Made by a program: the position numbers and the translations under genes. Of a DNA stretch of 64,000 nucleotides, positions 1 through 9,158 are shown piece by piece. Position 1 is the first letter of the stretch, and each line of letters begins with the position of its first letter. Under the pieces are notes generated by a model. That model made no database searches and had not been told where the DNA came from. It saw only the letters and a program-made list of their open reading frames with translations. The stretch covers positions 2,542,001-2,606,000 of the forward strand of contig CM074765.1 in the NCBI GenBank assembly GCA_037355855.1, given 5' to 3'. This DNA is from Pseudo-nitzschia pungens (lineage: Eukaryota > Bacillariophyta > Bacillariophyceae > Bacillariales > Bacillariaceae).

Positions 1-1
1 C

Positions 2-978
2 CCAACCGACGACGACGCGACTGCTACGGCGGCGTCCGAAACAGAACCGGAGTCCGCCACACTCAACGGCCCGGTTCCAAAGAAAAGGGTCTTGACTGCC
101 CTCATCCAGTACTACCGAACCCAGGGGTACAGAAAGGATGTCATTGAGGAGTGCATGCACATGCTCAAACTCAAAATCTTTGGCAATGACATGAATGGCA
201 AAAGATCCTACATTCTGCTCCGGAGATTCATCCGGAACACAAAAATCGACATGAAACACGGTATCCGCTCTTGGGCAAACCGCATGGCCGAACTACAGAG
301 CTATCTACCAGACTGCCTCTGGGAGAGTGGCGCCGCAAACGGCACTGCTCCTTCCAGTTACTCGGAAGAGGACATGAAGGAAATCCTAGATTCCAACATG
401 ACCCACTCCCAACGAGAGAAACTAGACCATATCGGATGGGACGTCTATTCCCACTCCTTCAACACCACCATCGACAAACTCGAAAACTTGGAAATCACCA
501 TCCGGAGCGAGGATGAACTCCACAAACGAATCTCTGACCTTGAAAAACAAAACGGTGGTCCCAAGAAGAATCCCAAGACCGCATCTGGGGGAGGAACCCA
601 CCACGGGAAATCCCCTGGCAAAAAGAAGCGCCCTGTGGACAACAGCAACAAACAGCTATGTGCAAGACCTGTGGCAAGGTCCATGCCGGCAAATGCTGGA
701 AACTAACCGGTGGTCCCCCCAAGAAGGGAAAGTTTGACCGGGAGACCATCAACTTGCTCAAGGAGCATTTTGTGGCAAAAGAAGACTCAGACTCTGAGCA
801 GTACTCCAAACCCCACTGGGGAAGGAACCTATCAAACCACGAGTACTCTTATGTACTGGCCACGGCCCAAGCGGACCACTCAGTCTCCGATGACGAGATC
901 GATATCTCCGAACGCGAACTCAAAGAGTACAGAAGAAAGTACAGGAAAACCTTTAAAAGGAAAGGTTCCCACAACTGA
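2..978 (+). pseudogene. gag of gypsy copy A1 (frameshifted, 5' end missing)
   Basis: Colinear with the 470-aa Gag of copy A2 from about its residue 150 onward. The reading frame is open from base 2 to 706. An extra TG at about 655-656 (CTATGTGCAAG where the other copies have CTATGCAAG) then shifts it, and the frame resumes at ~658 up to TGA at 976-978. The zinc knuckle CKTCGKVHAGKC lies just after the frameshift. The last codons are followed directly by TGA and the ATG of pol in the same frame, as in the other copies. Gag forms the particle that packages element RNA. This copy cannot make full-length Gag. Confidence 0.85.
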
Positions 979-2924
979 ATGGCTGATACCATCCACACCG
1001 GACCCCGCATCATCAACAGATTTGCGGACGTCTGTGTGGAGGTATTGGACCACAAAGGAAGGGGGAGGATGCTCCGGGGCCTACTAGACTCTGGTTGCTC
1101 CAAATCCATTGTACTAAAGCGATTCGTCGACCGAAGTCAACTAACAAACCGAGACCAAAGATCTGTCACCTACAACACATATGGAGGCAAGTTTCGAACC
1201 AAGTCTGCGGCTTCAGTGGGACTAAGGCTGATAGAATTTTCGAACTCCAAGACCATCAAATGGACCTTCCACCAAGTGGATGAATACCATCACCACGAGG
1301 AAGTACCCTACGACATGATCATAGGATCCGACTTGATGGCACAACTGGGACTGGATATAAAATACAGCTCCAGGACAATTGAATGGCAGGGTGACTCCAT
1401 TCCCATGAAGGGAATAGGGGAACTCTCGAACCCGGACAAATGTGAGGCAGTATTCTTTGCCAACACACAGAGTCCGATCCTCCAACAAGAGGAAGAAAGG
1501 CAAGCCAAAATCTTGGACGCAGACTACTCCAAAGTCGATATAGACGCTATGGTCAATGACCTGGAGATTACGGACACGTCCAAGGAAGCCTTGAAGAAAA
1601 CACTGAAGAAATTTCCGACGCTCTTTGGAGGAGGTCTGGGACTACTGAAGAATATAGAACCGGTGTCCATTGAACTCCAACCAGGGGTCAAACCGGTCCG
1701 ACAGAGGTACTATTCTGTACCCCATGCCTTTGAACAGGCACTACGAAAGGAGATCACCAGGCTCTGTGATATTGGAGTCTTGGAGAAACTCCACCATGAT
1801 GATGATTCACCATGGGCATCCCCCACGTTCTGTCAACCGAAGAAAACAGGCGATATCCGAGTCCTTACAGACTTCCGGAAGATGAATGCCGCAATCCAGA
1901 GGAAACCATTCCCACTACCAAGAATAGGGGAAACAATCCAAAGGTTACAGAAGTTCAAATCAGCTATGGCGCTGGACTTGTCCCAGGGGTACTACACCAT
2001 CCCCATCTGCAAAGAGAGCCAGAAAATTTGCTCCACCATTCTGCCGTGGGGAAAGTATGCCTACAAGCGACTGGCAATGGGGATTGCTTGTGCTCCGGAT
2101 ATCTTCCAATCAGTCATGATGAACCTACTAGGGGATCTAGACTACGTCCTTGTCTATATCGATGATATCCTGATCATTCAGCGCGAAGGCGAATCAATGT
2201 TCTCATCATGGTGGACCCAGTAACCGGATGGTTTGAACTGGCTCACCTGAAGGACTCCCCAAATGCAGCAGAAACTCAACGTTTGCTGGACAGTACCTGG
2301 CTAGCAAGATATCCGCGCCCAAAGGAAATTGGCTTTGACGGCGGGAGTGAGTTCAAAGCAGAGTTCCAAGAGCTCTGCGACAACATGGGGATGAAAAGAA
2401 AGCCCAGTGGCGCCTGGAACCCACAATCCAATTCAGTGCTGGAGAGGATCCACCAGGTTCTGAAGGACTGCCTATTGTCCTTTAACCTGGAACAGAGGGA
2501 TCTCCACGAGAAGGATCCTTTTGAGGAATTCACCACCAAGGCAGCATATGCCATCCGGAGTGCCATCCACACCACCCTGGGGTACTCCCCAGCACAATTG
2601 GTGTTTGGAAGAGACATGTTCATGCCTGTAAATTTCACAGCGGATTGGGAAGCAATCCAGGCAAGGAAACAAAAGAGTATCCACAAGAGCAACATCAGGG
2701 AGAACCGGAAGAGGATTCCCCATGTCTATAAGGAAGGAGACTATATCACCCTGGAAAGGAAGGGCATTATCCCAAAACTATCCTTCCCACGGCAAGGACC
2801 TTACAAGGTGCTTAAGGCCCACGACAATGGAACTGTAACTATCGAAACTGCTCCCTTTGTAACCGACCGGGTTAATATTAGGAGAGTCCACCCCTATTAT
2901 TGCAGGGATCCCATTAAACCGTAA
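979..2924 (+). pseudogene. pol of gypsy copy A1, large internal deletion
   Basis: Starts at an ATG directly after the gag TGA. Visible parts are the aspartic protease motif LLDSGCS near residue 37, a full RT core with LDLSQGYY and YIDDILII, then a break after QREGES at ~2198. The frame then runs a few residues to a stop at 2223, while the integrase half (FDGGSEF and VLERIHQ) is read from another frame at 2208-2924. Against copy A3, everything from 61809 to about 63140 (RNase H, integrase HHCC and first catalytic Asp) is absent. The junction shares AATC with both parent sites, so a microhomology-type deletion is likely. Non-functional. Confidence 0.88.
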
Positions 2925-2942
2925 CAGTACCATGGAGGAGTA

Positions 2943-3131
2943 TGCCGTACACCAAAATACAGTCACGAGTACACACGGGACTGGATTAAGGATAAGGATA
3001 AAAACAATCGGCGAGCCGATAGAATCGCCGATCTGGAGAGCTCTTAGAGCTGTGGCAAATAGACTAACCAATAGGGCTCACAATTTGCATATCACTACTA
3101 TTCTAATCACTAGTAGACCCGGGGTATGGCA
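2943..3131 (+). repeat. 3' LTR of gypsy copy A1
   Basis: 189 bp beginning TGCCGTACAC and ending GGTATGGCA. It aligns along its length with the 187-bp LTRs of A2 and the 185-bp 5' LTR of A3. A purine-rich CATGGAGGAG tract, the probable plus-strand primer, sits just before it. Confidence 0.9.
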
Positions 3132-3383
3132 GGTATTCATGTATGTATGTTTGGTATATAAACACATACAACGGATACTGACAAATATCAAGATAAATAT
3201 CAAGAGTCTTTATGACTCGCTGATAATCTTCGATCGCTCATTCATTCCATACTCAAGGAATCATTCCCATCTCGTAAAGTATTCAACCATTCTCGTAACA
3301 CAATTATAATTATTCATCATTAAAACATCAATTTATTAACCTATTGCATACCACTCCATCTAATTCTACCCTAGAGTGTTACA
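3132..3383 (+). repeat. 5' LTR of B' (first bases lost to A1 insertion)
   Basis: Nearly identical to 5957-6208, with only scattered single-base differences such as GCATACC versus GCGTACC. The other copy begins TGTGGTATTC. Here the leading TGT is missing because gypsy A1 lies at this point. It ends GAGTGTTACA, like the LTRs of gypsy B, which end GAGTGTAACA. Confidence 0.85.
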
Positions 3384-3640
3384 CAGTGATTACTGTCCGC
3401 TTGAAAGTAGAAGACAAGAACTCAGTACTGAATCCAAAACAACCTTTATCCTAAACAACAGGGATACATTGATACCCTGACAAGCAAAAAAGAAACAACG
3501 CCAATCGAAATCTACGAATCGATTAAACATCGAACGAAACGATCGAACGAAACGCCGACACGAATCGATCGAACGCTCCACAAGCAATTCAAATCTCCGA
3601 TTGTACACCGAATCGATCGAACGCGACGAATCAAGAAACA

Positions 3641-4732
3641 ATGGCAGGACTTTATAGAGATCCTCCAATCAGTTACATCCCTTCATTCAAGAGGAGCAAG
3701 CCAAAGCTCACCAAGCTCTCCATTACACGTGCCAATGGGACCCCCGACAGCATGAAGATCCCTCTATTCACCAACAGAGGAGGACTAGAGGAATTCCTAT
3801 TTGTTGAAGAAGCCTTCAGGAATGCCGCAAAGCTCCTAAGACTACCAACCACCGACTACATTACCCACTTCAGCAGATGTCTAAATACAGACACTCAATC
3901 CAAGTGGAATGAAATGCTACAGGATCCCCTGGATCCAGATGAAATCCAATACGATGAACAGCAGATCGGAGGGTATGAACAGGCAATACTCGACTTTATC
4001 AAGCAAGACTATTGCAATGCGACTGACGCGAAAGACATCATGCATACATACCTTCGGAGCGCTGCATGCAAGAAACCAAGCAATCTTTCATGCAAAGACC
4101 ATGCCGACCGAATGCAAATTCTCTTCAAATATACTAAAAGACTCCAAGGACATGGAACTGACCTATCACCGACAGAAGCAAAGACCATCCTACTACACAG
4201 CTTTCCAAGCAAATGGATCAACAGCTATGGTCTAATCCACCAAGGAATCCAAGAAGATACCACTGTACAATTCATCGTGGACCACATGAGCTGCTTAGAC
4301 CGCCAAGCCAAAGGCAGTCAACATTCATACGACTCTGAAAGCAGTAACAACAGCTCCGAGTTGGACGCTGAAAGCATCAACAGCAACAGCTCTGATTCAG
4401 ATGCTGACAGTGATGATAACAGTGACAAAGAAAACGACGCAGAGGATGAGCCACCAATGGGCAAATGAAAATCCAACAATCCCTGCAGGATCCCCGGACA
4501 TGATCACGATTGGTCTGAATGTCCAAAGAACAGATATTCCAAAAGGAGCAAAAGCAGCAACAACAGCACTGCTACGGCTCCTAGCAATGACACTGGAAGC
4601 ACTGCTTCCAATGAATCCTTCCAAGCCCACATGAAACGCGCCATGGAATCATACTGCGCCCAACATGATGGAACACTTGAAAGAACTATTGAAGGCACCA
4701 TTATCTTCAAACCCAAACCGCCTCGCTTTTGA
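3641..4732 (+). pseudogene. gag of B' with internal stop
   Basis: Begins MAGLYRDPPISY and is homologous over its length to the Gag of gypsy B (MSGIYRDPPITY at 38296), with shared blocks such as GGYEQA, DIMHTYLRS and GIQEDTTV. An in-frame TGA at 4466-4468 interrupts it in an acidic Ser/Asp-rich stretch. The same frame then continues through the zinc-binding motif CRIPGHDHDWSEC to a terminal TGA at 4730-4732. Gypsy B also ends gag with TGA at the corresponding place. A capsid-type role is inferred from position and homology. Only a truncated Gag without the zinc motif could be made, unless the stop is read through. Confidence 0.8.
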
Positions 4733-4796
4733 CGGCAACCGATTACCACACCAGCTTACCCAGCCCGGTAATACCAAACAACAATACAGCACTGTG

Positions 4797-5345
4797 CCTC
4801 CAGCTCCCCTGGACCTGGATGCCAGCTCAGCCCTGCTGACTGGGAAGACGCATGGAGGAGAACCCCTGGAAAGGAGGGAAGGAACCTACAGAGATGAGCC
4901 CTGTTGCAAATAAAACAAAATAATTCAAAGTGCTCAGTCCGATCCGCAAGTGACGGCAACAATCAACCGATAAAATAAAGATTCAGTTATGGCAATTCAC
5001 CTACTGAAGAATCAAATCGCAATAAAGATCTGGACGCAGATCGGTTCGGACGCGAACCAGTTGCAATGGGTACAGACGCTAAGAATGCCATGAATCAATC
5101 AATCGAATCGACGATATTGATATCAATAAGGGTACAGACGCAAAACAAAATAATCGATCGATCATCGATAGGGTACAGCAGCAGCAATAACAAGGACACC
5201 TTTGAACCCAAACAAAGGAATAGTCCACAGGGAGCTCCAAAAATATAGGAGCAATCCCACAAAATTATATTCGAACCCCACAGAGGTGCTCTGGAGTTAC
5301 AAAAATTCGAACCTCCAGTCGCATGCTGCCAATAAACACCCCGAA
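4797..5345 (+). pseudogene. Remnant of pol N-terminus of B'
   Basis: PPAPLDLDASSALL at 4797 matches PPAPLELDASTALL at the start of the gypsy B pol frame. The DNA then follows the linker of gypsy B in outline (repeated AATCGATCG and GGGTACAGA patterns, GGTGCTCTGGAG) up to ~5345. The frame is broken by stops (4914 onward), it is not in frame with the upstream gag, and the protease is not reached. Confidence 0.6.
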
Positions 5346-5953
5346 ATAAAAGACCGGCAAAGTATCCGGCAAATCGCAACTGAATTCACATATCGATTCA
5401 ACGCCGTAACTAACAATGCGTCCCCTCTCTGCGTCACTATACAATCGCAGACACAGCAACGCTCCGGCTTTGAACAACGATAACAACCACAACGCTCCAG
5501 CTTTTCACCTACCTAACTACTATTACAGGAGGTGTTTTTATGCCTACGGACAATCAAAATTAATTTCAAAATCAGCTCCACTACCTAACGGAGGCCCTTC
5601 ACAGTTGGGGGAGGAAAAGAATTTTCTTCGACTCTTTTTGCTGTTTTTAGCATGTCATTATGAACCTTCTCAAGAACAAGAAACAAATCTTCGATCCCTT
5701 CAGTGTCAAAGAACCTTCTTCAATCCCCTTTTGATCTACATTACCATATATTCCTTCAAATGGCATGTATCATCTTCAACCGGTTCTCCGAACGAGCATA
5801 TCTCTTTGTCATCGATACTACTCAACTCCAAACCTATTGTATTGTACCACATGCAAACTTCACCTAATCATTGGGGCACTATGTAACATGTTAATGTTAC
5901 TATCCTACAAAAGTCTCTAAATGATTATTGAATCCCGCATGTACTCCAATATA
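5346..5953 (+). other. Unassigned interior of B'
   Basis: No similarity to gypsy B or to other parts of the window was seen. The longest open frame (5416-5886) has no recognisable domain and lies mostly in low-information sequence. It may be 3' untranslated sequence of B' or foreign DNA joined at the internal deletion. Confidence 0.4.
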
Positions 5954-6208
5954 TGTGGTATTCATGTATGTATGTTTGGTATATAAACACATACAACGGA
6001 TACTGACAAATATCAAGATAAATATCAAGAGTCTTTATGACTCGCTGATAATCTTCGATCGCTCATTCATTCCATACTCAAGGAATCATTCCCATCTCGT
6101 AAAGTATTCAACCATTCTCGTAACACAATTATAATTATTCATCATTAAAACATCAATTTATTAACCTATTGCGTACCACTCCATCTAATTCTACCATAGA
6201 GTGTTACA
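5954..6208 (+). repeat. 3' LTR of B'
   Basis: 255 bp from TGTGGTATTC to GAGTGTTACA with TG...CA ends. This copy shows the undisturbed LTR start. The next bases, CATCG, would be the target duplication, but the left flank is hidden by copy A1. Confidence 0.8.
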
Positions 6209-6247
6209 CATCGAGCCGCTGATAATCCATACCTTAGCAAGTATGGT

Positions 6248-7468
6248 TTGAATTGGCAAGTTCAAATCGACAAAGTCTGCATGACGGGACAAGTTTGTGT
6301 CACGGAACTGATTGACTACATGTTTTCTGCTGCCAAGCAAGTGTGTCCTGAAGGTTTCTTTGTCTATCACGATGCTCTCGCTCTCATGACAGCAGCTGAC
6401 TCAGTCGCACACATGAAAGAAAAGGACTACTACAAGCATTGGATTTTACCGGAGCACGATCTTATGGGCCCGTCTGGCGGCCTTGGTGGGGAGCTGAAGA
6501 AGTACCACAATCGTCCCGTGGGAAATAGACCCAAAACCAATCCACTTGACACCTCACTCTTCAGTCAGCTGCACCGTGCAGTTAACATACACGTGAATGT
6601 TACCAAGAATTCCCGGAAGAAAAGTGTTTCTCTCTTCGCCTTTGACTGTCTCAAGTGCATACAGGCGGGTTTGGAAAGTTGCTCCGATTGTGAAGGACAC
6701 TCGGTATTCACCTGGAAAGGCCTACGGAAGGACATCCAGGACCTCTGTAAACACTGCCACACGTGCCTGATGTTCAAGAAGAGTGGCCGAAAGAAGTATG
6801 GACTACTACCGGAAAAAGCAGCTGAAGTCACCAAATGGCAGAGGGTCAATGTGGACCTAAAGGAAATTGGCTTTGATGGCGGGAGTGAGTTCAAAGCAGA
6901 GTTCCAAGAGCTCTGTGAAAACATGGGAATGAAAAGAAAGCCCAGTGGCGCCTGGAATCCACAATCCAATGCTGTATTGGAGAGGATCCACCAAGTACTG
7001 AAGGATTGCCTATTGTCCTTTAACCTGGAGAAAAGGGACCTCCACGAGAAGGACCCTTTCAAGGAATTCACCACCAAGGCAGCATACGCTATCAGAAGCG
7101 CCATCAACACCACTCTGGGATACTCCCCAGCACAACTGGTGTTTGGAAGGGACATGTTCATGCCCGTGAACTTCCCAGTGGATTGGGAAGCAATCCAAGT
7201 AAGGAAGCAGAAAAGCATCCACAAGAATAACGTCAGGGAGAACCAGAAGAGGATTCCCCATGTCTATAAGGAAGGAGACTATGTCACCCTGGAAAGGAAG
7301 GGCATTATTCCGAAACTATCCTTCCCCTGGCAGGGACCTTACAAGGTCTTGAAGGCCCATGACAATGGAACTGTAACTATTGAAACTGCTCCCTTTGTAA
7401 CCGACAGGGTTAATATCAGGAGAGTACATCCCTATTATTGCAGGGAGAGCACTAGGATGGAGGAGTAA
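6248..7468 (+). pseudogene. Chimeric ORF: unknown domain fused to family A integrase fragment
   Basis: One open frame of 406 codons. Residues 1-~150 (DALALMTAADSV, YYKHWILPEHDL, PVGNRPKTNP) are not from gypsy A and were not recognised; they read like a genuine coding segment. From about 6703 the frame is family A integrase: the HCHTCLMFKK zinc end, then NVDL joined directly to KEIGFDGG. That join lacks 174 bp (58 codons) present in A3 at 63091-63264, so the first two catalytic Asp residues are only a few residues apart and strand transfer activity is implausible. The C-terminal part (VLERIHQ, then the RNA/DNA-binding tail) is kept to its normal end. Either an in-frame gene capture by a retroelement or a chance join. 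Confidence 0.6.
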
Positions 7469-7492
7469 TTGTAACAGTACCATGGAGGAGCA

Positions 7493-7666
7493 TGCCATGC
7501 ACCGGAATGCAGTTACGAGTCCACTTGTGATTGGAATACGATTAGCGAGTCTCCTTATTGCCGAATACAGGGGACTGCTGGAAAGCAATAGCAATAGACT
7601 AACCAATAGCTCTCACAATTTGCATATCACTACTATTCTAATCACTAGTAGACCCAGGGTATGGCA
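7493..7666 (+). repeat. Family A 3' LTR (174 bp)
   Basis: Begins TGCCATGCAC after the purine tract CATGGAGGAG and ends GGTATGGCA, so it is the 3' LTR belonging to the integrase fragment before it. It is more diverged from A2/A3 than A1 is, and shorter in its middle. No 5' LTR partner is visible. Confidence 0.85.
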
Positions 7667-7914
7667 CGGTCCTCACCCCTCAATTAAAATATGAGAATCG
7701 CGTGCTTTGCGTGATTTGAGAAATTATTTTTAAAAAATAATTTCTCGGAGTACCCAAACTGGTGTCAACTGGTGTTGTCTAGTGTCATCTGGTGTCGGAT
7801 AGGGGTTGCGTGAATTTTATTTTATTTCCAAAATTTCCTCGTGCGGGATTGCGCGATCTTTTGGTTGGTTGAAGAATTCAATATCTACTTCGTAATTTTT
7901 TTCTCATCAAAAAA
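7667..7914. other. Non-coding spacer with a 29-bp palindrome
   Basis: No open frame of note. It holds a perfect inverted repeat at 7718-7746 (two 14-bp arms GAGAAATTATTTTT around one base). It also holds a short run of imperfect direct repeats built on CTGGTGT/CTAGTGT at about 7759-7798. Could be remnant DNA between insertions. Confidence 0.6.
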
Positions 7915-9158
7915 ATCAACCATGTTCCTGACCTTTTCCTCTTGAATCTCATTCAGATGTCCCTCAAGGCTGTCTCTCTTGCTGATCTGTGTACTCCAGA
8001 TGGCAAAAGGTCCTCTTCCATGGCTTTCCAGTTGCAGTCTTCCAACCACTTGCGTGATCCTCCACCTTGACCTCCAGCAGCACAGCATCTGTGGACTCAG
8101 GCTCTTCAGAAATGCTTTTTTCCCCCTTGCCCATAACCTTCAGACAGAGCTCTTTACACCTTGTTTCATCTTGGGCATTGGATCTCTCCCCAGACAGCTT
8201 ATCTTTTATCTTTGGCCTTGGTTTTTGTCTCCGTCTACCAACAAAAAATTCTCCAAATCTTCTACTGGTTGGATGGTGGGCACCTCCCAAGGTAGGGGCA
8301 GATACAGGTTCACCTCTGAAGTCCTTCCTGATGAACCAGCCTGTGCAGAAGTGCTTGTCTCTCTTGTGACCTGTGGCAAAATTGTTTGTGTGGTTGGTTC
8401 CTATACTTCTGTCTCTGAACCTCCTGAGGTTGATCCTCTGAAGTACAATCCATTTGAGTCTCTTCCAGCCTCTCCTGAGGATGCCTTTGATGCCCTCTGT
8501 GAGTCTCCAAGAGTACTTCTCCACAAGTTGCCTTCAAGTGTCTCCCTCCTGGTATGCAAAGGTGGTTTGTCAAGTTTGCTTCTGGCTGCATTGGTGTTGG
8601 CAACCAGCTCCTTCACTACCAGCATCAGGATCATTCCAGGTGCCCCTTGTGTGATGCAGACAACAAGAAGGTTTCTCGTTTGCTCTCCTGCAAGGACCCT
8701 GGGGCTGTCAAGCACAGTTTGTCTGCCTTCGAGGGTCCCCTGCAGCAGAGGCTTGAGGTTGGGCAGACTGATCCATCTTTGGTTGCTGCCATTGTCAATC
8801 TTCTCACCAGGGTTCATAGGGTCAGGAACATTTATCCATCCTCCTATCCCCCTGCAATTGCTTCTGCTGTCAGAGCTCAACAACAAATTGGTTGGCACAA
8901 CTGGCTTCTTGGTTGGTGGTCTCCCCTCTGGCATCACATTCCAAGCTGATTACTACTCCCAAATTGGCAGCAAGCACTCTCCCAGACATTGGGCTACAGC
9001 TGTCATCCATCAGTTCTTTCTCACCTGCTGAGATCTCTGGACTTGCCAGAATGAAGGACTCCATGGTCCTGGGGGAACACTTGAGGCTGAACAACACCAA
9101 TCTCTTGATGCTTCCATTTCCTCTGAGTTAGCTCTTAGTGCAGCTGGTGCTCTTCCCA
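7915..9158 (+). mobile_element. LINE L1a, left part (5'-truncated, decayed)
   Basis: Translates in patches to the C-terminal third of the LINE X ORF2: MSLKAVSLADLCTPDGK corresponds to X at ~21470, and STGWMVGTSQGRGRY and EPPEVDPLKYNPFESLPA follow. At ~8528 the sequence jumps from the LLHK position (X ~22050) to the PPGMQRWFVKFASG position (X ~22790), so the RNase H segment (~740 bp) is missing. Frameshifts abound. It ends at 9158, where LINE X begins, and resumes at 25749 after a 19-bp duplicate (GCAGCTGGTGCTCTTCCCA at 9140-9158 and 25749-25767). The exact 5' truncation point near 7915 is approximate. Confidence 0.85.

Larger units (their letters stand above)
1..3131 (+). mobile_element. Ty3/gypsy family A, copy A1 (defective, 5' end outside window)
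   Basis: Gag, a truncated pol and a 3' LTR follow in the order seen in the two other family A copies (26300-32113 and 58236-64000). The copy is dead: gag carries a 2-bp insertion near 655 and about 1.3 kb between RT and integrase is missing at ~2198. The right edge abuts GGTAT, and the LTR of the neighbouring element begins TGTGGTATTC in its other copy (5954). A1 therefore most simply inserted a few bases inside the 5' LTR of B' with a 5-bp duplication GGTAT. The left duplicate is outside the window, so this is inferred. Confidence 0.9.
3132..6208 (+). mobile_element. Family B-related gypsy element B', internally deleted
   Basis: Two ~252-bp direct repeats (3132-3383 and 5957-6208) bracket a gag homologous to that of the full gypsy B element at 37889-43604, followed only by the N-terminal part of pol. 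RT, RNase H and integrase are absent, so the copy could move only in trans, and its gag is also broken. From about 5345 to 5953 I see no similarity to gypsy B; that stretch may be 3' UTR or captured sequence. The internal sequence after the first LTR starts CAGTGATTACTG, matching the CAGTAATTACTG of gypsy B. Confidence 0.82.
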
